Positions 52,932 through 61,977 of a DNA stretch of 64,000 nt are shown here, piece after piece. The stretch covers positions 39,292,045 through 39,356,044 of the forward strand of contig CM067556.1 in the NCBI GenBank assembly GCA_034509755.1, given 5' to 3'. Within the stretch, counting starts at the first letter, position 1. Each line of letters begins with the position of its first letter. The stretch is from Anisodus tanguticus (lineage: Eukaryota; Streptophyta; Magnoliopsida; Solanales; Solanaceae). The position numbers and the translations under genes are program-made. The notes beneath the pieces are model-generated. The model saw nothing but the letters and a program-made list of their open reading frames with translations. It was not told the DNA's origin and did not search any database.

Positions 52932-52948
52932 TTTGGCATTTTCTTGAA

Positions 52949-53818
52949 TTATTGCTGGAATCTTTGCTTTTGCTTTTGCTTTTTGCTTTTTTGAAAGTAG
53001 CTTTGTCGAGCACTTTCTTTTGTCGGAATTTTGTCTGAACTCTACTCCGGGTATTTTGAATTTTTTTGGCAACTTTCTTCAGAATCCACTATTGGAAAAA
53101 TCGGACTGTCTTCAATATCAATCTTTGGTTCTTCTTCTTCTGATGAAGAGCCTTGTTTTGATGAAGACGGTGCAAATTTTAGAATTATGGCTTGCATTTC
53201 TTCTGGATTTTTGGCCGCTGCAAGCATTGAGTCCATCTGGGATTTCCTTGAAAGGAACTGGGTGTGCTCCGGTGTTTGTAGTGGTGCCGGTGGTGTGGGT
53301 AGAGGCGCCTGTACTGGAATGGATTTTCGGGCATTTAACCATTCCTGGACTTTTTGTGGGGTGAGGCTTGATGGTATTTTAAAGCTGTCCCACCACCTGA
53401 TTTTGAATCTTCTTCGGATTGTTGGTATTTTATTGTCCGAATAATCTACGAACCATGTAATTACCCATGGTAAGTGGAATTTTGTGTGGAAAAGGTGTAG
53501 TGACACAAATCATTTTTCTTCCTCAGAGGGTTTATATTAGGATTTGAATAGGCTGAAAGATTTAGTGACTTCTGGTTTTTGTATTTCTAGGGTGGCTCCG
53601 AATTACTCCCACCATGAATTCCACCATGTTGGAAATTGTGATGGATCACATGTGGTATCAAAATTGAAAAGCCAAGTGTGGTGTTGGTCGGTATTTTGAA
53701 TAAAGAAGGAATTGAACCAAGCTTGTTGGTAATCCCAATAATTAAAAGGAATATTAAAAAATGAACCATTTTTGTGGGTATATGGGAAATTTAGGAGTTG
53801 AGACAAATCATTCCCCAA
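52949..53818 (-). pseudogene. Viral second-ORF region, C-terminal part (copy D)
   Basis: A single minus-strand frame runs from ~53,818 to a stop at 52,949-52,951 but is broken by in-frame stops at 53,603-53,605, at two codons between ~53,505 and 53,540, and at 53,042-53,044. The first segment is aromatic-rich (YWDYQQAWFNSFF, FPTWWNSWWE). The next has the motif RRRFKIRWWDSFKIP, then a Pro-rich stretch and a Ser/Glu-rich acidic stretch (SSSEEEEPKIDIED), and the end is a Lys/Gln-rich tail. Proteins with this aromatic WW-containing pattern occur with endogenous caulimovirids in many plant genomes. The function is unknown to me. The position between the polyprotein and the promoter fits the second ORF of florendovirus-like genomes. 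Dead by multiple nonsense codons. Confidence 0.65.
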
Positions 53819-54191
53819 TTAATAGGAGCAATTACGCTAAGTATTTTGCAAATCGAAAAAGTGGGATCTGGGTTATTTTTATGAAAATTAAATTTAATTG
53901 TCGTTGATCCTGATATTTTAAGGATAGCTTGATCGTTGATCCTGATATTTCAAGGATAGCTTGATCGTTGATCCTGATATTTCAAGGATAGCTTGATAAA
54001 AATATGGGGTTTTAGAATATCCCAAGATTTATAAAACCATTTTTGTCCAAAATATTTTTGTAGTGCTAAAAAAGGGTGTTCATTAAAAAATCCTTTTTCA
54101 AGAGTCACAATATTTTGAAAAACGGTTTTATGAAGAATTTAGGAGCATGTTTTTTGGGGACTTGTGGTACCACAAGTTGGTTTTTTGAAAA
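53819..54191 (-). pseudogene. Decayed middle of the viral second-ORF region
   Basis: No frame stays open here. Short in-phase pieces are still readable on the minus strand, such as NQLVVPQVPKKHAPKFF (about 54,180-54,130), and on both sides the frames belong to the same second-ORF region. The 32 bp triplication at 53,902-53,997 changes the frame. The segment is best read as the frameshifted link between the N-terminal Cys-rich/Gln-rich part and the aromatic C-terminal part. Confidence 0.5.
53902..53997. repeat. Three tandem copies of a 32 bp unit
   Basis: Units at 53,902-53,933, 53,934-53,965 and 53,966-53,997 begin CGTTGATCCTGATATTT and end GGATAGCTTGAT. The last two are identical and the first differs by one base. 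Since 32 is not a multiple of three, two extra copies shift the surrounding frame. The likely cause is replication slippage after integration. Confidence 0.95.
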
Positions 54192-54482
54192 TTATTTTTG
54201 AGAAAGGGTTTTTGAAGACACTTCTTTCCCAATTTGGAGTTTTGAAAATTGTTTTTGAGAAAGGGTTTTTGAAGATTCTCCATTCTCGATTTTTGTAAAA
54301 TTTTGAGAGGATTTTTCCTCTCCTGAGCTTTGAGAAACTTCTTGTTTGGGATTTTGAAGTTGTATCAATGCATGTTGCAATTCTGGGGATTTCGCAAGGA
54401 GTTGTAGAAGATTCTCAGCAGTTATCTCTTGTGCTGGTGTTTCTTGCACAGATGCTGTGGAATTTTCATTTTCTTCTTTCAT
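54192..54482 (-). pseudogene. Second-ORF region, Gln/Ser/Lys-rich segment
   Basis: This is an open frame of 96 codons on the minus strand, hydrophilic and low in complexity (ENLLQLLAKSPELQHALIQL, then Ser/Lys/Gln-rich). It contains two close copies of SSKTLSQK, so it has an internal duplication. Its ATG overlaps the stop of the preceding Cys-rich frame (TAATG at 54,481-54,485). This may be a natural overlap or the result of a frame change that split one longer ORF. A Leu-rich helix followed by a disordered linker is all that can be seen. No function is assigned. Confidence 0.5.
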
Positions 54483-54763
54483 TACTGCATCATACCATGT
54501 CTGGGGGTTTTAGTTGGAGATTTGGCAAGGAATTTTTCTTTTATTGGTTTGGCGTTTGTGGGTTTTTGGGGGGCCATGGAATTTGTTTGTCGTTGTGGTG
54601 CAACAACTGGTGTATTTATTGGTGGAGGTATCTCATCCTTTCTCTTTTGGAGCAAGGCTCCACACATTGCGTGGACACAGTATTGCCCGGATTCCCACAT
54701 GTCCTTCCTGGATATTTTTTCCTTGTATCCCAGACAGTGGGGAAAGAGGCAGTGATAGGACAT
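54482..54763 (-). pseudogene. Small Cys/His-rich frame at the start of the second-ORF region
   Basis: This is an open frame of 93 codons on the minus strand. The start is taken at MSYHC, but the same frame is open upstream to about 54,854, so the ATG is a guess. It contains HCLFPHC near the start and YCVHAMC about 30 residues later, a spacing compatible with one or two metal-binding sites. A basic, Pro-rich tail follows. The N-terminal boundary touches the point where protease sequence ends and the expected RT domain is missing, so this could be a fusion across a deletion. Similar Cys-His segments occur in uncharacterised proteins linked to plant endogenous caulimovirids. I do not assign a function. 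Confidence 0.5.
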
Positions 54764-54828
54764 TTCTGCGTTGTAACCTGTATCAGAAATCTGTGGGTTT
54801 TCATTCCTGTTTTTTAGTAAACCACTGG

Positions 54829-55587
54829 TTAAAATATTTTTAGAGTAAAAATGTTAGGAATCAATGTGCAGAAAATATCTTTTAATGCAATGTTTTGAAA
54901 CCGTTTTTGATATTGTAAATTATGCTTCAAAATTTTTGTATATGCAAAGGAATCAATTAATTTGATGGAACGGGTATCATAGTTTCTAGGGGACTCAGAA
55001 TTCTGATCTAAAAAACTATTCCTTATTTCTCCTAGATGACAAGAATAAGTTTTAATCAGATTGAGGTCTCTAGCTTTTGGTTTTGTCAGAAAAGGGAATT
55101 TTAAATTCCTTTTATTGGAATCAAAAGAGATGAAATCATTATCTACCTTATACGGGGTGATAAGATTTATAAATGGTGTTCCTAAGATAACGAAGTTGTG
55201 AATGTCTTTTACTAAGACAAACGATGTTGCTATAGAAACTCCATTAATAATAACAGACGCACTGGTTTGGGAATTAATTTCTAGCTTTGTGTTATTAGCC
55301 GCCGCTAGAGTTTCCTGGGTATTTTTATGAATTTTATTAGGTATTAGACCTGTTTTTATGCAGTTCAGATCAGCACCAGTGTCAAAGAGAGCAATAGTAG
55401 TAATTCTAAAATTGCTTGAGAATTTAAGGGTTATCTGAACAAGGTATTTCTTGGACGTGATCTGTCTTAAGACAGTAAGGAATTCTTGTGGGACCTTTTC
55501 AAGAAAAGGGTTGTCAGGAGGTTCTTCTGGATTTTCAAAGTCGGAATTGTTGGACTCAGAACTGGATTCAGAATTATCCTGGGTTTT
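54829..55587 (-). pseudogene. Retroviral-type aspartic protease domain (copy D)
   Basis: A 252-codon minus-strand frame without an ATG lies between stops at 55,588-55,590 and 54,829-54,831. The active-site motif LFDTGADLNCI is encoded around 55,350-55,390 (DTGAD at 55,369-55,383), and the second conserved motif FVILGTPFINLITPY follows about 70 residues later. In caulimovirids this domain cleaves the polyprotein. It lies downstream of the coat protein in the same reading frame, as expected. RT should follow, but the frame ends at 54,829 and no RT or RNase H motif is present beyond it. The active-site residues are intact, but the domain is separated from the coat protein by nonsense codons, so it is a fossil. 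Confidence 0.88.
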
Positions 55588-55623
55588 TTAAAGGACTGTT
55601 TTTAGTAGAAGAGAGTCTTGTTC

Positions 55624-57162
55624 TTATTTTTCTCGTAGAGCCTTGATCTCTACTTTGATTTGTTTCACCTCCCTCTGGAGTTCTAGAACTGGGGTTTCTT
55701 TGGATTCTTTCATCCTTTTACCCCTTTTTAGGATTTTGGTCAAGTCGTAAGTATTATTGGAGGTATTTGGGAAAATTGTATTTTTGAAATCTTTTTTCTC
55801 GTTAGTAAAGGATTTGAGGAGTTTATTCAAATAATCTTTTTGGTGTTCGATATCTATGTTTTGAACCATTTCTAATATGAATTCTTGATCATTGGTTAAA
55901 ACACAAACAAGTTTTCCCTTACCCTTATCAGAATTTTCAGAAGAACTGGTTGTAAGCAATTCATTTATTTGAAGGGCTTTGTTGTCTACAGAAGATAGAG
56001 AAAAGTAACCAGGTTCTGACTCGACATTTGAATCGGAGGAATTAATGAGAACATTGGAGATTTTTTGGGTGACGTTATCGTCAAGCTTCAATTCTTGTAA
56101 TTTTTTTATCATTTTGTAGTATTTCGATATATGACCCTATTTGTGGCATTTGTAAAATGTAATTTCTTTGTATTTGGAATCAGCTTTATTGGTATTTGTT
56201 TTTTTGGAATGATGAGTATTTTTGTAGGGGTTTTTGTAATACTCTTCGTTGGTTTTACTGAAATCTCCCTTTTCGTAAACTCTCGAAGTACTCTTAAGGG
56301 ATTTATGAGTCTTGCTACAGTTTTCTGTACAACTAGAAGAGGGTTTTGAGAAATTTGTGTCAAATTGTTTGCAAAAAGTACCAAGCTCGCACTTTGTTCT
56401 CTTTAGCTCCAATTTGAGGTGTTTTTGCAATTTTAGGTCTTGACAAATCTTTAGACCTTCCTGTTGAGTTATACTGACAAGCTGTCCGGATGTAAACTCA
56501 CTGTAGGGTATAATCTGTTTACCGCAATTCTCTTTGATTTTGTTCCTAACCTTTTCTCCTAAAAGGGTAGGTAGTCCGGCCAGGAATTTCTCTTTCCAAA
56601 ATGGCTGGTTGGAATCTTCCCTGAGCATAACTCTAGTTAAGAAGGTATTTTTGTACCATTGGAAATCACTCAGTTTCTTGCATTTGAGGTTGGAAAGTAA
56701 CTCGGCATTTTTGTCTTTCAAATGTGAAGAATCTCCTATGAAATTTAAAGAGATTGTGAGAATTAAGGTTGCTATGGCATCTTGTAGGGGTTCACCTTGT
56801 TCATCAAGGATTGGTATTCCTTCTTCATCTGTTTTGATGGAATTGAGGATATCTTCTTTTTGTTGATCAACGAGATAATTATCCGACCAACCTTTCAATT
56901 GACCAAAGAATCCTACAATGAGCAGTTCTGCAATGGTCTTGTCTCTCGTACCGTTCTGGGTTTTGTAGGCATTTGCAGCCATGGTCATTTGTTGGAGAAA
57001 ATAGAGAATATTATATTCGGTCATCCCATCTATGTTCCAATCATAAATGGAAGAGGCATTGAAATGGGATTGAGCTAGGGGTTTGACTATTCCCAGATTT
57101 GGGGCAGGAACAATCTGTAATTGTTGTTGTTGGACCTGTTGTATTGGTCTTTGCCAATCCAT
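55624..57162 (-). pseudogene. Coat protein (Gag-like) with broken zinc knuckle (copy D)
   Basis: One minus-strand frame runs from 57,162 to 55,624 and is split by TAG at 56,137-56,139 into 341- and 162-codon parts. The first part carries the conserved capsid core (FGQLKGWSDNYL, with S where copies A and B have W; FWKEKFLAGLP), then a Lys-rich tail. The nonsense codon falls inside what should be a CCHC zinc knuckle. The readable order is F-Y-K-C-H-K-stop-G-H-I-S-K-Y-Y, so the first and last Cys are replaced by Phe and Tyr. The second part is acidic and Ser-rich and ends in a heptad-like helix (ELQREVKQIKVEIKALREK). Two further stops (55,624-55,626 and 55,588-55,590) separate it from the protease in the same frame. 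The capsid assembles virions in live caulimovirids; this copy cannot. Confidence 0.85.
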
Positions 57163-58716
57163 AGGGTTAACAAATTATTTTTTTGTTTTGGATTTGATCT
57201 AGAGTATCGCTGTCGTCGGAATCATTGACAAGAGTAGTGATTTTGTTGGAAGATTGTAGAGTATCAGGAACAACTTGTTCAGTATTAGAACTGTTGGACG
57301 TCCCAATTCTACTTAATTGATCTTGGATAGCCTTAATAAATTCAGACTTGTTTTGCTGGATATTCTTGACACCATCTTTGGACACCTGAAAGGGTTTAAA
57401 GATAGGTTTTCGCTTTTCTTATCCTTAGTCGTTCTAAGGGAATCAATGGTGACTAAAGGGTTGGTTTTTATCTGTTTTTCTACCCTGTTGAGTTGTTTTC
57501 CTAGGGTATTCAAATTGGTATTGGTAAAATTGTTTTGGGCGAGGATATTCTTGGTAATTGTTTTTTCATCCTCTGCATGATTCTTAAGAGGAATCGCGTC
57601 TACAGGGCAGCCATAAATGTTAAGCTTAATCCCTTGTAGAGGAGGGTGGTTGGATTGGACTTTCCTAGAATCAGCTAGGGTTTCCCACTCCGGTGTTTTG
57701 TTCCTAGTCATAACGGGATTTACCATTTTAGAAAAGGAGTAATCATTGGAATTTTTGGAGTAAATTTCAAACCAGTCAAAGAATAGGATGTTTATCCTAT
57801 GTTTATTAACAAAATTATAAAATTCTTCCTGGATTTTTGTCCTAGTAATTAAAAAGGTTTTAAAGAACCAAAAAAATTTTCTAGGTTGTATTTTTTATAG
57901 AAATTTTTTTGTAGGAATTTTTTATCAACTTTGAAATCTTTTTGTAAAACACCAAGTTCGTTTACTATGTTTTCGTAATCGAGGAAAAAGTCGGACTAGT
58001 AGGTTCTTGGTCCTCTATCTTTTCTCTAGCGAGTGGAATTTTCATAAACGGGTCTCGGTATTTCGTTGGAGTAGTCTACGCTTCATAGATTGGGTAAATT
58101 TGACGTAGAATGTCCGGGTTTTGTTTTGTATGCGGTATTTATGATCGAAGGTATTTGTGAGACTCTTCCTAAGTCAAGAGTTTCTACGGAACTAGAATCA
58201 TCGTATCTACTACTCGTAGATTATCTATGGAAAGATAGACGACTCTACCATCCTGGTATTGGGTTATTTCTCCGAGACGAGTATTTGGTGGGAAGTCTCT
58301 AGAGGTTCAGGTTTCACAACACCTTCTAAGATCCACTAGTCTGGTAGGGTAATATTCTTCCATCAAATAGGTCTTGGTATAACGGTGTTAGATCTGGAAA
58401 TATTTGTTTGTAAAATAAGGGTTTCCCCTTTCTTACTATGGTATCTGAATTTTGTAATAAAAGCTGAAGTCATAGCTTTGTAATGGATTCTATAAATTAT
58501 AGCTATGGGAATCGATCCTTCAAACATTTGGTAATTGTGTGTCCTGATTTGTAAGACAAGGGATTTTTTGATATTTTTGTCGTTTAAAGAAACTGAAAAT
58601 TTTGGGTAACAGTCAAAAGATATTGGTCCTATGCAGAGACTAGACTCAACAGAACTCAATAGGGAATCTTTGAAATTTGCGAATCTGACATCACGTAAGA
58701 TAGCAATGATTGAGGT
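56778..58716 (-). repeat. Left arm of a 1.94 kb inverted repeat (donor, copy D)
   Basis: The reverse complement of this block matches 61,624-63,565 almost base for base, including private disruptions: the TGA and TAG nonsense codons after the movement protein, the CTTCCCACC indel, the GAAAATTTTTTTGGTTC segment and the KKSE frameshift. Similarity to insert C stops at both edges, while copy D continues on both sides. This makes D the donor. Confidence 0.9.
57163..58362 (-). pseudogene. Linker between movement and coat proteins (copy D), frameshifted
   Basis: Sequence corresponding to the linker that is open in copies A and B is present but broken. After the movement-protein stop there is a second nonsense codon (GAC TAG TGG, where B has GAC GAA TGG), then a one-base loss in the CTTCCCACC segment and several changes near 57,880. 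A 137-codon piece is open at 57,313-57,726 but goes out of frame after KKSE through a one-base loss; the proper frame resumes at 57,167-57,385 and is lost again at an A-run near 57,180. The linker is Ser/Thr- and Asp-rich with a predicted helix around the FLNTR/FYNFVNKHR region of the other copies. Its role is not known to me. Confidence 0.75.
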
Positions 58717-58947
58717 GTTTAATCCTTCGTTCGTGAGGGGTTTTATCCCTACTTGGCCTAATCCAATATGAATAAATTTGTAATTTCTTTCTATGTGTCT
58801 CTTCAAGGAATTTCGAGAAAGTAATTGGATTGTTTCAAAAGGTTGAGATAATTGGATATCCCTTTCCTCTATTTTGATAGTGAAATCGGTTTTGAATAAC
58901 TGGTAGTTGAAATTTTTGTAAATCTGATCTCTATTTACTTTCTGCAT
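58363..58947 (-). pseudogene. Movement protein, 30K-type (copy D)
   Basis: This is a 194-codon minus-strand frame. The 30K-superfamily core is recognisable: KFIHIGLGQVGIKPL, then LNTSIIAILRDVRFANF, GPISFDCYPKFSVSL and YRIHYKAMTSAF. In caulimovirids this protein forms tubules through plasmodesmata for cell-to-cell spread. The apparent ATG is internal: homology with copy B continues upstream but has stops, so the true N-terminus is lost. The frame ends at TGA at 58,363-58,365, where B has AGA. That stop is shared with insert C. Confidence 0.85.
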
Positions 58948-58984
58948 ATTTCAATTATCTTTTAATTTTTCAATACCTTATATC

Positions 58985-59020
58985 TCGATTCCTTCCTTGT
59001 CTGTTATCCCCTTTAGATCA
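58985..59020. other. Head-to-head junction between copy D (-) and copy B (+)
   Basis: Homology of the minus-strand copy to the start of the movement protein fades here, and the plus-strand leader of copy B begins. The exact breakpoint is not resolvable by eye because weak similarity to D may extend to ~59,015. Confidence 0.6.
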
Positions 59021-59236
59021 TCGGCCTAAGTTCGGTATCAGAGCCATAAAGGGTAGAGATAGAGAGAATAGTGTCCAGATCATATGAGATTCCATTTTAG
59101 AGGTTCGGGTTCGTCCGAGGTTTTGTGCTTAGGATAGTCCGGAGTCGGTAAGTCCTCAACGAACGCAGGCAGTTATACCCTAGGGAAGGCCTTTGATTGT
59201 AGGAAGAGTCCGGGTGCTCTGTGGGAGTCCCATAAC
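59000..59236 (+). promoter_or_regulatory. Viral leader of copy B
   Basis: This non-coding stretch lies between the junction with copy D and the movement-protein ATG. It contains the primer-binding site near its start and then ~190 bases with no long open frame. In caulimovirids the leader of the pregenomic RNA carries the primer site and short ORFs. The 5' end, including any promoter, is missing here. Confidence 0.65.
59033..59047 (+). promoter_or_regulatory. Primer-binding site for initiator tRNA-Met
   Basis: CGGTATCAGAGCCAT matches 14 of 15 bases of the pararetroviral/retroelement consensus TGGTATCAGAGCCAT, complementary to the 3' end of plant initiator tRNA-Met. Only the first base (C for T) differs. 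Reverse transcription of the viral minus strand starts at such a site. It lies ~190 bp before the movement-protein start, the correct side for a plus-strand copy. Confidence 0.88.
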
Positions 59237-59509
59237 ATGGATCCGTTTCTCAACAGATCTACTTGTGATTTTAGTTCATCTTCTTCCATGGATTCAAAGA
59301 AGATAATAAACACCGAAGAAATCTTGATACAAGAATTTGAAAAATCTATTGATAATTGGGAAATACCAAGAGTAAATCGAGATCAAATTTACAAAAATTC
59401 CAAATACCAGTTATTCAAAACCGATTTCACTATCAAAACAGAGGAAAGAGATATTCAATTATCTCATCCTTCTGAACCAATCCAATTACTTTCTCAAAAT
59501 TTTCTTTGA
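59237..59509 (+). pseudogene. Movement protein N-terminus (copy B)
   Basis: The first ORF of copy B starts with ATG at 59,237 shortly after the leader (MDPFLNRSTCDFSSSSSMD), a Ser-rich N-terminus. It stays open for 90 codons. The frame is lost near 59,495-59,505, where TCTCAAAATTTTCTTTG has two more bases than the matching place in copy D. The rest of the protein is in the next frame (59,506-60,804). The start is supported by the preceding leader and by absence of earlier in-frame homology. Confidence 0.8.
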
Positions 59510-60804
59510 AGAGACACACAGAAAGAAATTACAAATATATCCATATTGGATTAGTCCAAGTAGGGATAAAACCCTTCACGAAGGAAGGATTAAACACATC
59601 AATCCTTGCTATCTTACGTGATGCCAGATTCACAAATTTTAAAGATTCCTTATTAAGTTCTGGTGAGTCTAGTCTCTGTACAGGACCAATATCTTTTAAC
59701 TGTTACCCAAATTTCTCAGTTTCTTTAAACGATAAAAATATCCAAAAATCCCTTGTCTTACAAATCATTTCACACAATTACCAAATGCTTGAAGGATCGA
59801 TTCTCGTAGCTATAATTTACATAATCCATTACAAAGCTATGACTTCAGCTTTTGCTACAAAAGTCATATACCATAGTAAGAAAGGCGAAACATTTCTTTT
59901 ACAAACAGATCTTTCCAGATCTAACACCGTTATACCACGACCTATTAGATGGAAGGATATTACCCTACCAGACGAATGGATCTTAGACGGTGTTGGGAAA
60001 CCTGAACCTCTAGAGACTTCCCAACTAAATACCCGAATCAGAGAAATAACCCAATACCAGGATAGTAGAGTCAGTCTATCGTTCCATAGAAAATCTACGA
60101 GTAGTAGATACGATGATTCCAGTTCCGTAGAAACTCTTGACTTAGGAAGAGTCTCACAAATTACTTCAGTCATAAATACTCCATACAAAATAAAACCCAG
60201 ACATTCTACGTCAGGTTTACCCAATCTACGAAGCGTAGACTACTCCAACGAAATACCGAGACCCGTTTATGAAAATTCCACTGTTAGAGAAAAAATGGAC
60301 CAAGACCCTACTAGTCCAACTTTTTCCTCGATTACAGAAAACATAGTAAACGAAATTGGTGTTTTACAAAAAGATTTCAAAGTTGATAAAAAATTCCTAC
60401 AAAAAGATTTCTATAAAAAATACAACCTAGAAAAAAGAGTTTGGTTCTTCAAAACATTTTTAAATACTAGGACAAAAATACAGGAAGAATTTTATAATTT
60501 TGTTAATAAACATAGGATAAACATCTTATTCTTTGACTGGTTTGAAATTTACTCCTCCAAAAATTCCATTGATTATCCCTTTTCGAAAATGGTAAATCCC
60601 GTTACGACTAGGAACAAGACACCGGAGTGGGAAACCTTAGCTGATTCTAGTAAAGTCCAGTCCAACCACCCTCCTCTACAAGGGATTAAGCTTAACATTC
60701 ATGGCTACCCTGTAGACGTGATTCCTTTTAAGAATCCTGCAGAGGATGAAAAACAAATACCAATAATATCCTCGCCCGAAACAATTTTACCAATATCAGT
60801 TTGA
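59506..60804 (+). pseudogene. Movement protein core, linker and start of coat-protein region (copy B)
   Basis: This is a 432-codon open frame and the longest intact viral stretch in the window. It carries the 30K movement-protein core (YIHIGLVQVGIKPF; LNTSILAILRDARF; SFNCYPNFSVSL; YIIHYKAMTSAF), then a Ser/Asp-rich linker, then a Lys- and Phe-rich helical segment (QKDFYKKYNLEKRVWFFKT) and MVNPVTTRNKTPEWETL. It should continue into the coat protein in one frame but is lost near 60,750-60,760 by a one-base loss relative to copy A. Copy B keeps sense codons where D and C have stops (for example RPIRWKD), so it is the better guide to the original layout. Confidence 0.85.
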
Positions 60805-61157
60805 ATACCCTAGGAAAACAACTCGACATGGTAGAAAAACACATAAAAACCAACCCTTTAGTCACTATTGATTCCCCTGGAACGACTAAGGATAAGAAAA
60901 GCCAAAGCCCTATCTTTAAACCCTTTCAGGTGTCCAAAGATGGTGTCAAGAATATCCAGCAAAACAAGTCTGAATTTTTTCAGGCTATCCAAGATCAATT
61001 GAGTAGAATTAGGATATCCAACAGTTCTAATACTTAACACGTTGTTCCTGATACTCCACAATCTTCCAACAAAATCACTACTCTTGTCAATGATTCCGAC
61101 GACAGCGATACTCTAGAACAAATCCAAAACAAAAAAACCATTTGTTAACCTTATTGA
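60801..61157 (+). pseudogene. Linker / coat-protein N-terminal region (copy B), broken
   Basis: The frame reopens at MNTLGKQLDMVEKH and runs to a TAA at 61,035-61,037 (AATACTTAACACG, where copy A has AATACTGAACACG, a G to T change). It continues in phase through NDSDDSDTLEQIQNK and is then lost at an A-rich run near 61,130. The acidic Asp/Ser-rich stretch just before the capsid core is common to copies A, B and D. Confidence 0.75.
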
Positions 61158-61630
61158 TTGGAAATGACCAATACAACAGGTCCAACACCAACAATTACAG
61201 TTTATTCCTGCCCCAGATTTGGGAATAGTCAAACCCCTAGCTCAATCACATTCAATGCCTCTTCCATTTATGATTGGAACATAGATGGGATGACCGAATA
61301 TTATATTCTCAGTTTTCTTCTACAAATGACCATGGTTGCAAATGCCTACAAAACCCAAAACAGTACGCAAGATAAGACCATTGTCGAACTGCTCATCGCA
61401 GGATTCTCTGGTCAATTGAAAGGTTGGTGGGATAATTATCTCGCTGATCAACAAAAGGAAGATATCCTCAATTCCATCAAAACAGATGAAGAAGGAATAC
61501 CAATCCTTGATGAACAAGGTGAACCCCTACAAGATGACGTAGCAACCTTGATTCTCATAATCTCTTTAAATTTCATAAGAGATTCTTCATATTTGAAAGA
61601 CAAAAATGTCGAGTTACTTTCCAACCTCAA
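61158..61630 (+). pseudogene. Coat protein N-part (copy B), interrupted by insert C
   Basis: The frame is wrong at first and correct from FNASSIYDWNIDG onward. It includes the capsid motif GQLKGWWDNYL and ends at ELLSNL, where the sequence switches within one codon to movement-protein sequence of insert C. The natural continuation of this coat protein resumes at 63,660. The break point lies in ACCTCAA at 61,624-61,630. Confidence 0.8.
61458..61630 (+). repeat. 173 bp direct repeat, first copy (flank of insert C)
   Basis: This copy-B coat-protein segment is repeated base for base at 63,487-63,659, offset 2,029 bp. Together the two copies flank insert C. The first difference on the left is G at 61,457 against A at 63,486. 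Confidence 0.9.
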
Positions 61631-61977
61631 TCATTGCTATCTTACGTGATGTCAGATTCGCAAATTTCAAAGATTCCCTATTGAGTTCTGTTGAGTCTAG
61701 TCTCTGCATAGGACCAATATCTTTTGACTGTTACCCAAAATTTTCAGTTTCTTTAAACGACAAAAATATCAAAAAATCCCTTGTCTTACAAATCAGGACA
61801 CACAATTACCAAATGTTTGAAGGATCGATTCCCATAGCTATAATTTATAGAATCCATTACAAAGCTATGACTTCAGCTTTTATTACAAAATTCAGATACC
61901 ATAGTAAGAAAGGGGAAACCCTTATTTTACAAACAAATATTTCCAGATCTAACACCGTTATACCAAGACCTATTTGA
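61631..61977 (+). pseudogene. Movement protein C-terminal part (insert C)
   Basis: The sequence begins mid-domain at ATCATTGCTATCTTACGTG (IIAILRDVRF) and matches copy D's movement protein to its premature TGA at 61,975-61,977. There is no start codon of its own; the upstream open frame belongs to copy B's coat protein. Confidence 0.85.

Noticed and set aside
52771..53040. Host gene 3' end or host promoter between copies A and D
   Set aside because: The TATA box, CT-rich start and position after the second-ORF region on the minus strand fit the viral promoter, and no host coding sequence is seen.
53020..53444. Plus-strand open frames of 114 and 137 codons over the second-ORF region
   Set aside because: They are shadows antisense to the minus-strand viral ORF, whose WW-rich and acidic motifs make sense only on the minus strand.
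54368..54843. Plus-strand open frames of 93-149 codons opposite the Cys-rich frame
   Set aside because: They are hydrophobic, Trp/Cys-rich antisense translations of a Pro/Gln/Lys-rich minus-strand frame, so they are shadows.
59237..60804. An intact, expressed movement-protein gene in copy B
   Set aside because: A two-base frame change near 59,500 separates the N-terminus from the core, and a second frame loss near 60,755 precedes the coat protein.
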